Positions 6,701 through 14,096 of a stretch of DNA of 24,888 bases are shown here, one piece after another (position 1 is the stretch's first letter; every line of letters begins with the position of its first letter). Source of the stretch: Thermoplasmatota archaeon (GTDB taxonomy: Archaea > Thermoplasmatota > E2 > DHVEG-1); contig JAUWIE010000099.1 in assembly GCA_030605515.1 (NCBI GenBank), forward strand, positions 1-24,888, given 5' to 3'. A program made the position numbers and the translations under genes. Below the pieces are notes generated by a model. It saw only the letters and a list, made by a program, of their open reading frames with translations. It made no database searches and was not told the origin of the DNA.

Positions 6701-9425
6701 TGTCAATGAAACCTATGAAAACCTGCTGAACCCATTAATAACACAACAAGGTTCAGAAGAAACATCAGATTCAAATAATCCTTCTTACTCCAATACAGGG
6801 AATATTTCTTCAGACGATCAAAACAATGCAACATGTTACTCATACTGGACAGATGATAGCTTTTTAGATTACGCAATTATCAATATAACTGGTCCCGGAG
6901 GAAATGACCCAGCTACAGTACTATATCAAAACACATTCTACACAATAAGATCATTAGGTTCATTCACCAATGAATCATGGGTGAATATCACCCTTAACGC
7001 ATCAGATCTTAATGCTGGTCATATAAACTGCAATATAGCTGTTTATGATATAGGAGGTAATTCAAATTCAACAGTAATTCAATTTAACATCAGCGATAAT
7101 ACATCACCTGTTCTTAATTCCATTAATCACGAGCCGAATACAAATGCAAGTCTTGATCCGAATATCCAGATAAACATAACAACTAACATAACAGAATATT
7201 CAAATCTTTCGTCAATAACCTTGCAATACAAGAATTCCTCACAACAAAACTGGCAAAACAAAAGCATGAACAAATCATGGAACAATTGTTATAATTACAA
7301 CTATTCTGCGAACTTCACTCCAACAACTGCGGGTACATGGCAGTACAGAATTTTTGCTAATGATAGCGTAGGAAATTCATATACAAGCAACATAACAAAT
7401 CTAAGTGTTTATTATGATTGGACCTGGGAACATTCACCAGCAGACTTTGGGGTTGTTTCTGGGTTATTGGGAACGAACATAAGTGTAGGAAATTTGACAA
7501 TAGACAACACTGGAGATGAACCATTGCGTTTTAAGATAACTTCCAACTGGGAGGATAAAAATCAGTTATTCTTTAACGATGTGGCAGAAGGCTATACCGG
7601 CCTCAGTTTCAATCTTGACCCCAGGAGCTCGATCAATGTATCAGTTAATGTAACCTCGAAAACAACAGAAAGAAGTGACGGTTTAAACATAATAATAAAT
7701 GCTTTAAACACTTCTGCCGCCCCTGATGACAATACGACGACAGCAACCATTGTAAGCTACGCATCAGGACCATTTCTATTAGTAACCATAATAGAATATC
7801 CATCATCCGTAACACAGGAAGATACAGAAGTTAATTTAACTGTTCAAGTACAAAATAAGGGAAATCAAACTGCAACAGATATTTGGCTAGTCTGGAATCT
7901 GCCCTCTGGATGGTCTGTAAATTCCGGCAGCTTAACTAATCTAATGGAAAATCTGAATATAGATGATATTGCCTATAACTCAGTGATAGTCAACATAGGA
8001 TCATCTGCCCCAACAGGAACAAAAACAATAACAGCTACAGCAAATTGCTCAGAAAACAAAACAGGAAGCGACACAGCTTCAGTTGTGGTAATAGCAAAAC
8101 CCGATAATGGAGGTGGAGGGGGGAATGGTGGTACACCTGGTGGAGGATATACTACTGAAGAAGTTACTGAGATAGTAATACAAACAATTCTCAGAGGCGA
8201 AAAAACTATATCGTCCATAGAAACCTTTGAACTAGTCCGCGGATATAAAGATGCATTTCCAGTAACTGTGAAAAACATATTTTTTGAGGATACAATCTTG
8301 CACAATGTCTCCCTAAATGTAACAGGTTACTTAGCGCAATACCTGCAGGTTTCTCCTGAGATGATTAACGAAATTCAATATAACGAGAGTGAACAATTCA
8401 ATGTCACTGTAATTTCACCTATTTACATGGAGAAAGGAATCTATCAACTAACAATCACAATCACTGGTGAAATAATTGGAAACTTTATTGAAATGGACTT
8501 GATTGATAGTAGATTGGTTACTTTAATAATTCATGAGGTGAGTGAAGAAGAAGCATATACCAGTTTAGCAGAGGCAATAGAGGATATAGATGAGTTAGAA
8601 AGCTATGGATTTTACATAACAAAAATTAGGCGAATTTTCGAAGTCGCTCAGAATGCTTTTGACTATCATGAATATGAAGAGACAAAGGATCTTTGCGATG
8701 AAATTGAGACAATGAAAGAAAATGCAATTTCAGCTGATTCTATAATAAAACAAATTAAAAACTCAATTGAGGATAATCCTCTTCGATCTTTATCTGAAAC
8801 TAAGACAATTTTAAACCTAGCAATTGCTGCTTTTGAGAGGGAGGATTATCATACAGCCTTCATGAGAGCAAATGATGCAATGACTGCTTTTGAGTTGGAA
8901 ATTAAAGAATTTGATATCGCTTTATTCTTATTGGCTTATTGGTGGGTAATTTTAGGTTTTATTATTATAATTGCCATAGTAGGTGCCTTATTGTATCGTA
9001 AGATGATAGTTGCATCTATTGCTCAAAAAATCATAAATTTAGGATATGAAGAGGACAATATCCAAAGATTGATTATAGCGGCTCAGAAAAAACGCTTTAA
9101 AGAAAAAACTATCTCAGCTGAGGAGTACAATAGATTAATATCACGTTATCGGAAGAGAATCTCTGATATTAAAACACTTAGAACAAAATTACGACATAAA
9201 AGAGTGAGATTAGTAAAAACAAGAGATGCAATAAAAGATCTTGAAAGAGAGAATAATGAGGTTATAAATTCTATTAAAGAACTACAAGAGGATTATTTCA
9301 ATAAGCATAAGGTATCAAAAAGTGTTTACACTGATCAGATAGAATCATACAATGAAAGATTAGCAGAGATTGAGGATGAAAGACTAACCTTAGAAATCAT
9401 GTTAGCAAAAGGTGAAAAACGGTGA
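3720..9425 (+). CDS. Giant membrane-anchored surface protein with Gly-rich and CARDB-like regions
   Basis: A 1901-residue type I membrane protein. A signal segment lies at about 14-38, followed by a Ser/Thr/Asn-rich ectodomain with very many N-glycosylation sequons. In order I see a beta-rich region (about 150-262), a Gly-rich region with GGGG runs (about 296-460), further beta domains, a segment near 650-1000 that recalls a mutarotase-like beta-sandwich (weak), Ig-like repeats, and a CARDB/NEW3-like domain around 1374-1404 (VQVQNKGNQTATDIWLVWNL). A Gly/Pro linker at about 1462-1477 leads to another beta domain and a helical stalk (about 1610-1730). One membrane helix (about 1733-1759) is followed by a charged cytoplasmic coiled coil of about 140 residues with two copies of a 34-residue motif. 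This looks like an adhesin or surface receptor. The last bases overlap the next gene by four, and that partner has the same helical stalk, membrane helix and cytoplasmic motif. The exact ligand or function is not evident. Confidence 0.88.
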   Translation: MVGRKIKRIKYQLFWKTLLISFLLIFGLLLFQFENFSSANTFSDTTQADFDEGTYTNTSYNTTSGFVQLNASNTSGTFTSRAFNARGIAQWNNISWNYEGAPCLGTGADGVLNVVTSNTVINNYTYLTGNELSGETSIVVNNGSAFTNDSEILIIQIQNGTGLGKAGNYEFRTIVSGGGTNTLTLDSGLENSYGSGTFNTDPASATQIVRIPQYTDVTVNSGANITASAWDGYTGGIVVFRATGTVTVNGAIDVSEKGYRGGYHGVSNNRDGAQGESWNGKDTSDTAYGYGEKKLPNNGGGGAYICGGGGEYAGGATDSDPWTGSGDTYARKGETYGMANLSKIFFGSGGGGQWNGNEGGGCGSQTISDGGDGGGIIIAHAKNIVAVAESFLTNGQTTYGCQRGSYTYGSSGGGGGSIYLNADSIQATTNFSKAEGGLGNSAPIRDGGDGGDGRIRLDYNEFTGSTSPSVSYIRKHIKLQVRSSDQSDCSDASFGDYLIYSTGTNLSVSNNTYFQYRAIFETNDVNVTPKLYNVTINYNLITTLDHYYVHTYHNNLSRSFFANNTQTQIRTNGTFTSIPTITIIDSNGTIRVNQQNMSNQSGEYYYYNYILNGSQGWYDVVINSQTWKKVFYQGELWQNNHTDADGNIFSFRRKINVTEPGIRERWFEPIDIQVNFTYEPNSNSARVLQYNGTNMLEIPSQIYNLNQTSGALNSANVVFLSTINKSETMNYYIATSKSNISKNYTTDLTYSNTSNQYTIKNSYFTSIYNTNTGGLMQDVYNKIGTNTSLSGLEPIDYFPQFEIGLTSYTARSDTSVNVDTIEGPILYRFNISGHANDDSSKPYSLNYKIYSKNSYIICEKNQSTTASQSWKNLHLSGLIFEDGLYTNVSYMDSTYDITIRALASGDNSDSTSLDSNMKWIAFYDVLFGNAVAELFLDKSFSTTSTPSMSICDESDYDYYRHLIIDSTQTQVSSGSSFYTKTARMIYNGLQEYSIVNETYENLLNPLITQQGSEETSDSNNPSYSNTGNISSDDQNNATCYSYWTDDSFLDYAIINITGPGGNDPATVLYQNTFYTIRSLGSFTNESWVNITLNASDLNAGHINCNIAVYDIGGNSNSTVIQFNISDNTSPVLNSINHEPNTNASLDPNIQINITTNITEYSNLSSITLQYKNSSQQNWQNKSMNKSWNNCYNYNYSANFTPTTAGTWQYRIFANDSVGNSYTSNITNLSVYYDWTWEHSPADFGVVSGLLGTNISVGNLTIDNTGDEPLRFKITSNWEDKNQLFFNDVAEGYTGLSFNLDPRSSINVSVNVTSKTTERSDGLNIIINALNTSAAPDDNTTTATIVSYASGPFLLVTIIEYPSSVTQEDTEVNLTVQVQNKGNQTATDIWLVWNLPSGWSVNSGSLTNLMENLNIDDIAYNSVIVNIGSSAPTGTKTITATANCSENKTGSDTASVVVIAKPDNGGGGGNGGTPGGGYTTEEVTEIVIQTILRGEKTISSIETFELVRGYKDAFPVTVKNIFFEDTILHNVSLNVTGYLAQYLQVSPEMINEIQYNESEQFNVTVISPIYMEKGIYQLTITITGEIIGNFIEMDLIDSRLVTLIIHEVSEEEAYTSLAEAIEDIDELESYGFYITKIRRIFEVAQNAFDYHEYEETKDLCDEIETMKENAISADSIIKQIKNSIEDNPLRSLSETKTILNLAIAAFEREDYHTAFMRANDAMTAFELEIKEFDIALFLLAYWWVILGFIIIIAIVGALLYRKMIVASIAQKIINLGYEEDNIQRLIIAAQKKRFKEKTISAEEYNRLISRYRKRISDIKTLRTKLRHKRVRLVKTRDAIKDLERENNEVINSIKELQEDYFNKHKVSKSVYTDQIESYNERLAEIEDERLTLEIMLAKGEKR

Positions 9426-10324
9426 ACTCTAGATATACCAATAGAAAATTAATTCCTATAAACTTATGTTTCCTCATAATAGTACTTCTTTTTGGATCAA
9501 TAATTGTAAATGCTGATGAAAATATAACAAGAGAAGAGGCAGTATACGCAATAGAACAAGCAGAACAAGACATGCAAATTATGATTTATGAGAATTTTAG
9601 CGTTGTATATATTAATGATACCATAATTGCTGCTAATCTGGCTTTAGAAAGAGCTGATTTCGCCGAGATTTTAAGAGAAAATACAACTGGTGAACTGGCT
9701 GAAGCAGCAAAAAAAGCCTTAGAGGGACTGAACTGGCAAGGATTTACCTACGATGAGGTTATTGAATATACCGATGGGATAGCATTTAGAAAAAATTGGG
9801 CTTATAATCTATCAGACTCAATTAGAGCTTTAGAACTCAAAATACTTGACTATGAACAACAAGGAATTGATACACTCGAAGCATGGGTTTTACTAAATAA
9901 ATCTGCAACTGAATTCAGAGAAGAAAGATATGAGAATGCAGAAAATTTTTTATCAGAGGCACATTCAAATTTAGAGGCAAAAAAAGCTAAAATTACAGGT
10001 ATAATGATCATAACGGAAGTTGGAAAAAATTTTTTAGAAAAATACTGGATCGAACTGATTATCATATTTATTATAGCTGGAATTGCTGGCTATATACTCT
10101 GGATAAAAAATAAACAAAGAAGGACCAATAAGAAAATAAAAGAACTACAAATTGAGAAAAAAGTACTCGAAGATTTAATGAAAAAAGCTCAAATCGATAG
10201 ATTCGAAAAAGGAAAAATTCCAGAATCAATATATAATATAAAGATGGATAAATACAAAGAAAGATTATCTAGAATAGAGGAAATATTACCTGTTCTTAAA
10301 ACAAACACAAAAAAGAAAATATAA
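9422..10324 (+). CDS. Membrane partner of the surface protein: helical ectodomain, one TM, cytoplasmic coiled coil
   Basis: A 300-residue protein starting at a GTG that overlaps the upstream stop by four bases, so the two are translationally coupled. A signal peptide covers about 10-32 (LCFLIIVLLFGSIIVNA). The ectodomain (about 33-200) is helical, made of units of the kind F-x-x-E-x-Y-x-x-A also seen in the stalk of the giant surface protein. A membrane helix at about 209-228 is followed by a Lys/Glu-rich coiled coil whose end (about 252-289) matches the two cytoplasmic motifs of the giant protein with Q, F, Y, Y, R and I in identical spacing. I infer that the two proteins pair through stalk and tail. 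I know no named family with certainty. The GTG is the only start near the overlap. Confidence 0.8.
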   Translation: MNSRYTNRKLIPINLCFLIIVLLFGSIIVNADENITREEAVYAIEQAEQDMQIMIYENFSVVYINDTIIAANLALERADFAEILRENTTGELAEAAKKALEGLNWQGFTYDEVIEYTDGIAFRKNWAYNLSDSIRALELKILDYEQQGIDTLEAWVLLNKSATEFREERYENAENFLSEAHSNLEAKKAKITGIMIITEVGKNFLEKYWIELIIIFIIAGIAGYILWIKNKQRRTNKKIKELQIEKKVLEDLMKKAQIDRFEKGKIPESIYNIKMDKYKERLSRIEEILPVLKTNTKKKI

Positions 10325-10503
10325 AACTTAAAAGTATTATCATAAAAAAATATTCAAATGATTAATTCCTCTTACTTTTTATACAAAAAAATTATATGGT
10401 GTTTTACAATTATAAAAAGTCAGAAGATATTCTAAATATTATCTTCTATCATAACATTATATAATGGGATGTAAGAAAAAATGCAAAATAGTCTAAAATC
10501 TAA

Positions 10504-10511
10504 TTTATATA
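10504..10511 (+). promoter_or_regulatory. TATA box of the receiver-domain gene
   Basis: TTTATATA lies about 50 bases before the ATG at 10560, placing the transcript start near 10536 and leaving room for the Shine-Dalgarno site GGGTGA (10551-10556). A second TATA-like sequence (CATTATATAAT) occurs near 10455. Nothing else is visible in the gap 10325-10559. Confidence 0.5.
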
Positions 10512-10559
10512 GAAGTTCAAGTTTAACTATAGATAAATGTGTTTAAAAGAGGGTGAAAA

Positions 10560-10919
10560 ATGAAAAAAATAATGGTCGTAGATGATGAATATGACGTTCA
10601 AATAACCTTAAAAACACTACTTAATAATTTGAATTATCACGTTGAAATAGCAAATGATGGGGATGATTGCCTAAAAAAATTAGAAGAACACCCTCAAAAA
10701 CCAGATTTAATTATACTAGATATTATGATGCCAGGAACTCCTGTAGCTGAAGTAATCGAAAAAATCGATGATATAAAAATTATTTTTCTAAGTGCAGTTC
10801 AAATCTCAGAGAAAAACAGAAAAAAACTATCAGCGAACAAAAATGTTGTTGATTTTATACAAAAACCATTTGATAATGACGATTTAATCAAAATAGTAAA
10901 AGAGCAGGTTGGTGAGTAG
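10560..10919 (+). CDS. Stand-alone response-regulator receiver domain
   Basis: A 119-residue CheY-like protein consisting of one receiver domain and nothing else. All phosphotransfer residues are present: the acidic pair D8-D9 (VVDDE), the phosphoacceptor D54 (LDIMMPG), the switch Ser S78 (FLSA) and the Lys K102 before Pro (QKPF). It should be phosphorylated by a histidine kinase, but none is encoded in this window. Without an output domain it must act through protein contacts. The following KaiC-like gene overlaps it by eight bases, so that protein is the most likely partner. GGGTGA four bases before the ATG supports the start. Confidence 0.92.
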   Translation: MKKIMVVDDEYDVQITLKTLLNNLNYHVEIANDGDDCLKKLEEHPQKPDLIILDIMMPGTPVAEVIEKIDDIKIIFLSAVQISEKNRKKLSANKNVVDFIQKPFDNDDLIKIVKEQVGE

Positions 10920-11460
10920 GATAGACTTTATACCAGATGTTTTCGAGAATCAATCGACACTCTTATTAATACCGAGCAATAAATATAATGATATACGACC
11001 CCTCATTTTAAAACAATTAAACAATCAGAAGATATGTTATGTAACTCTAAATAAAACCTATGATTCCCTCATTGAACTTTTTGAGAGGGAAAACGTTAAT
11101 AAAGATAATATTGTGTTTATAGATGCAATAACAAAATCAGTTAACAAAGTAGAAAACATTGATGATTGTTATTTTGTCAGTTCTCCCCACGCATTAACTG
11201 AGTTATCGATTGTTATAACCGAATTTTTACAGCATAATTTTGATTATATTATTTTTGATTCATTAACTACCCTACAAATATATCAACGAGCGGCAGAACC
11301 CATTATTAGATTTGCTACAAATATGGTCAATAAAATCAAAACACATGACTGTAAATGTATTTTTTATGCTTTGAATATTAATGAACACAAAATGCTCATA
11401 GATGAAACAAGTACTATAATGGATAAAATAATAAATTTTGAAGAGGAAAAAATAATTTAA
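10912..11460 (+). CDS. KaiC-like protein lacking Walker A, probably not an ATPase
   Basis: A protein of about 182 residues with the RecA/KaiC fold plan: an N-terminal strand (TLLLIPSNKY) where Walker A should be, then KICYVTLNKTYDSLIELF, a strand ending FIDAITKS, a Walker B-like DYIIFDSLTTL, and a final strand IFYALN. The P-loop Gly-Lys-Thr is absent, so nucleotide hydrolysis is unlikely. Such degenerate KaiC-like proteins are common in archaea next to receiver domains and are of unknown biochemistry. It overlaps the receiver gene; I choose GTG 10912, although a TTG at 10909 is possible. The coupling suggests that the receiver controls it, or that it adapts the receiver to the intact KaiC-like ATPase at 2804. 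Confidence 0.72.
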   Translation: MSRIDFIPDVFENQSTLLLIPSNKYNDIRPLILKQLNNQKICYVTLNKTYDSLIELFERENVNKDNIVFIDAITKSVNKVENIDDCYFVSSPHALTELSIVITEFLQHNFDYIIFDSLTTLQIYQRAAEPIIRFATNMVNKIKTHDCKCIFYALNINEHKMLIDETSTIMDKIINFEEEKII

Positions 11461-11511
11461 AAAGGAATAGTATAAAATTTCAACGGAAAAATGTCAAATA
11501 AACCAGTGCTT

Positions 11512-11535
11512 ATAACCACTAGGTTATATCCACAA
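11512..11535 (-). repeat. Degenerate copy of the tRNA-Gly 5' half (possible attachment-site remnant)
   Basis: These 24 bases match 2394-2417 (acceptor 5' arm and D arm of tRNA-Gly, same strand) at 21 positions; all three differences are transitions. The copy does not continue into an anticodon or T arm, and I see no 3' acceptor strand upstream on the plus strand, so it is not a working tRNA. The copies lie 9118 bases apart and bracket the KaiC-like and surface protein cluster. Confidence 0.7.
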
Positions 11536-11569
11536 ATGTCTGGTGGAAAATATTGTTTTTAACATTGCA

Positions 11570-13018
11570 TTAGACTTTTTCCAATATTTTAAGGACATAT
11601 TTGTAGAATTTATCAACTGTGCTAATATGTACTTGTTCTTCTGGTGAATGTGGATATTTAATTGTAGGGCCAATAGAGATCATATCCATACCTGGGAATT
11701 TCTCACCGATGATACCACATTCAAGTCCTGCATGTATTGCTTCTACAGTTGCTTCTTCTTTATACATATCTTTATAGATTTTCTTAGAGAGTGCCAGGAT
11801 ATTTGACTTTAGATTTGGTTTCCAACCCGGATAAGGCGTCTCCTCTGTTACTTTTGCGCCAGCAAGTGTTGCTGTTGCATGTATTCTATCACGAAAATCC
11901 TGAAGAGCTGATTTTATAGAACTCCTTGAACTCAATCCTATAACTGCATTGTTATCTTTAAAAGATACAGTTGCAAGATTTGTGGAAGTCTCAACAAGAC
12001 TAGGTATATCATAGCTCATCTTGTCAACGCCATGAGGAAGACCATGTAATAGATTCAATAGCTTCGTTTGAGAATCACTATTTAGCGTGGTTTTGAGTTT
12101 ATCAATTTCTTCAACATCAACTTTGAAGTTCGGATCAATTGGTTTTATTTCCTCGAGTATATCATTTTTTTCATCTCGAATATCTGTGATAATTTTACTT
12201 TTTTCAGATTTCTTTATTGATATTTTTGCATAGGCCTCACGGGGTATCGCATTATGCTTATCTCCTCCTTTGATTTCTGATAAATTTATTTCATAATTTT
12301 TTGAGGTTTTCCATAGCATTCGTGTGAGCAATTTTACTGCGTTCCCTCTCTGCTCATGAGCATCTACACCAGAGTGTCCTCCACGTAAACCTGAGATTTT
12401 TACAAGTAAACTCTCTATATCTCCATTGATGGTCTGAGTTTTCAATGGGAGTACAATTTTTGAGTCTCCGCCACCTGCGCATCCAACAGTTATAACACCA
12501 AAATCTTCGCTGTCAAGGTTGAGCATTATATTTCCTTTTAAAAATCCAGGTTCCATAGCAAATGCTCCAGTAAGACCAGTTTCCTCATCAACTGTAAACA
12601 ATGCTTCAATTGGACCGTGTTTTAATGATTTATCCTCAAGTATAGCAAGTCCTGTAGCAACACCAATGCCATTATCAGCTCCAAGTGTAGTACCATCAGC
12701 TAAGAGTATATCTCCATTTCGTTTGAGTTTTATTGGATCCTTTGAAAAATCATGTTTTACATCACTGTTTTTTTCACATACCATATCCATATGACCTTGT
12801 AGAATTACAATAGGTTTTTTCCCCATTCCAACACTTGCAGGTTTTGATATTACAATATTACCTGCTTTATCTACTTTATAATTCAAACTATTTTTTTTTG
12901 CAAAATCAATTATGTATTCACTTATTTTTTCTTCATGTTTTGAACAATGAGGTATTTTCCTAATCTCATCAAAATGCTTCCATAAAAGCTTCGGTTCTAA
13001 ATTTTCTATAACTGACAT
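11570..13018 (-). CDS. pepD: M20C dipeptidase (PepD, aminoacyl-histidine dipeptidase type)
   Basis: A 482-residue cytosolic metallopeptidase that should cleave dipeptides such as Xaa-His with two metal ions. Visible metal and catalytic motifs are GHMDMV (H76, D78), GADNGIG (D115), the DEETG pair (E145, E146) and NLDSED (D169), followed by GGHSGVD of the lid domain and a C-terminal PHSPEEQVH carrying the last metal His. Length and motif order fit PepD. I start at the ATG ending at 13018 because GGGAGG lies eight bases upstream on the minus strand; an upstream ATG at 13054 would add 12 residues but has no such site. The gene is divergent from the LsrF-like gene, with about 125 bases between the starts for both promoters, and converges on the accessory block. 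Confidence 0.92.
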   Translation of the reverse strand: MSVIENLEPKLLWKHFDEIRKIPHCSKHEEKISEYIIDFAKKNSLNYKVDKAGNIVISKPASVGMGKKPIVILQGHMDMVCEKNSDVKHDFSKDPIKLKRNGDILLADGTTLGADNGIGVATGLAILEDKSLKHGPIEALFTVDEETGLTGAFAMEPGFLKGNIMLNLDSEDFGVITVGCAGGGDSKIVLPLKTQTINGDIESLLVKISGLRGGHSGVDAHEQRGNAVKLLTRMLWKTSKNYEINLSEIKGGDKHNAIPREAYAKISIKKSEKSKIITDIRDEKNDILEEIKPIDPNFKVDVEEIDKLKTTLNSDSQTKLLNLLHGLPHGVDKMSYDIPSLVETSTNLATVSFKDNNAVIGLSSRSSIKSALQDFRDRIHATATLAGAKVTEETPYPGWKPNLKSNILALSKKIYKDMYKEEATVEAIHAGLECGIIGEKFPGMDMISIGPTIKYPHSPEEQVHISTVDKFYKYVLKILEKV

Positions 13019-13095
13019 ATGAAACGCCTCCCAATATAGCAAAACACGTAACATGACAACTAGTAAAAAAGATTTGCCCTGATACCGTAGAAATA

Positions 13096-13104
13096 TTTTA
13101 AATA
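13096..13104 (+). promoter_or_regulatory. TATA-like element of the LsrF-like gene
   Basis: TTTTAAATA lies about 40 bases before the ATG at 13145, which places the transcript start just ahead of the Shine-Dalgarno site GGAGGCG (13130-13136). The same short region must also hold the promoter for the divergent dipeptidase gene. Confidence 0.4.
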
Positions 13105-13144
13105 ATATACAACTATTTACATGGAAATTGGAGGCGATTTATTT

Positions 13145-13930
13145 ATGGATTGGGGAATGAAAAACCGATTATCTAAAATAATAAAACCAAAAGATGGACA
13201 TACTATAATGCTTGCTGTTGACCATGGCTATTTCATGGGACCTACAACAGGCCTGGAAAAACTCGATGAAATGGTAAAACCATTAATCCCTCATGCTGAT
13301 GTGTTAATGCCTACGAGAGGAGCATTAAGGAATTACATACCACCAGAGACAGATATACCAATATGTTTACGAGTATCCGGAGGGACAAGTATTCTAAATA
13401 AAGAAAATCTCCTTCATGAGGGCATTATAGTTTCAATGGAAGACGCTATCCGTCTTAATGTTGCTGCAGTTGCTTTTTCTATCCTTGTTGGTCAACCATT
13501 TGAACGAGATACACTTCTGAGTTTCACTAAGATTATCGATGAGGCAAATCGATATGGTATTCCTGTTCTTGCTGTAACTGCTGTTGGACGTGGTCTTGGT
13601 AAAGATGTAAAATATCTTTCTCTTGCTTCAAGAATGGCTGCGGAACTTGGCGCAAGTATTGTTAAAACATATTATTGTGAGAATTTCGAAAAGATTGTTG
13701 AAACATGCCCAGTACCAATAGTTATTGCAGGTGGTAAAAAAATCACAGAAAAGGATGCTATGCAGATGGCATACGATGCTCTTCAGGCAGGAGCAATAGG
13801 TGTTGATATGGGTAGAAACATTTTTCAAAGTAGTGATCCAGTTGCAATGATTAAGGCTGTAAATACAATTGTTCACAAAAATGCAACACCTAAAGAAGCT
13901 ATGGAGATATTTAACAATAATAAAAAATAA
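13145..13930 (+). CDS. lsrF: LsrF-like class I aldolase/thiolase family protein
   Basis: A 261-residue TIM-barrel protein of the DeoC/LsrF family. It keeps many LsrF stretches: the opening DWGMKNRLSKI, LAVDHGYFMGPTTGLE (23-38), SGGTSIL, VKTYYCE with the Schiff-base Lys K174, CPVPIVIAGGKK, and GVDMGRNIFQS. In E. coli, LsrF is a thiolase that transfers the acetyl group of a phosphorylated autoinducer-2 breakdown product to CoA. The related archaeal ADH synthase of aromatic amino acid synthesis is a weaker match in these motifs. No other lsr genes are nearby, so the substrate here may differ. The ATG at 13145 is preferred to 13121, because GGAGGCG lies eight bases before it. Confidence 0.82.
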   Translation: MDWGMKNRLSKIIKPKDGHTIMLAVDHGYFMGPTTGLEKLDEMVKPLIPHADVLMPTRGALRNYIPPETDIPICLRVSGGTSILNKENLLHEGIIVSMEDAIRLNVAAVAFSILVGQPFERDTLLSFTKIIDEANRYGIPVLAVTAVGRGLGKDVKYLSLASRMAAELGASIVKTYYCENFEKIVETCPVPIVIAGGKKITEKDAMQMAYDALQAGAIGVDMGRNIFQSSDPVAMIKAVNTIVHKNATPKEAMEIFNNNKK

Positions 13931-13969
13931 TCCCTGCAAAGACATCAGCATATAAATTATATTCTAAAT

Positions 13970-13990
13970 ATTATTTTTTCCTTTTTTAAG
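13970..13990 (+). terminator. T-rich terminator candidate
   Basis: Two runs of six T separated by CC (13973-13986) follow the LsrF-like gene by about 45 bases. Oligo-T tracts without a hairpin are typical archaeal terminators. The rest of the gap to 14096 is AT-rich with a TATAAATA near 14041 that may serve the next gene. Confidence 0.4.
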
Positions 13991-14096
13991 AATTATTAGA
14001 AAAAAGACTAGGTAATAAAATTAATATAGTATGATGACAATATAAATAGAAAGAATAATACTTAAATAAATAAGGTTATTAGCCAAGGTGAATAAT

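Noticed and set aside
7973..8305. Minus-strand frame of 110 codons with a Pro-rich stretch
   Set aside because: The Pro run is the reverse of the Gly-rich linker of the giant surface protein; it is a shadow frame.
11505..11570. A second complete tRNA gene near 11512-11535
   Set aside because: Only the 5' acceptor strand and D arm are present; no anticodon arm, T arm or matching 3' acceptor strand is found nearby.
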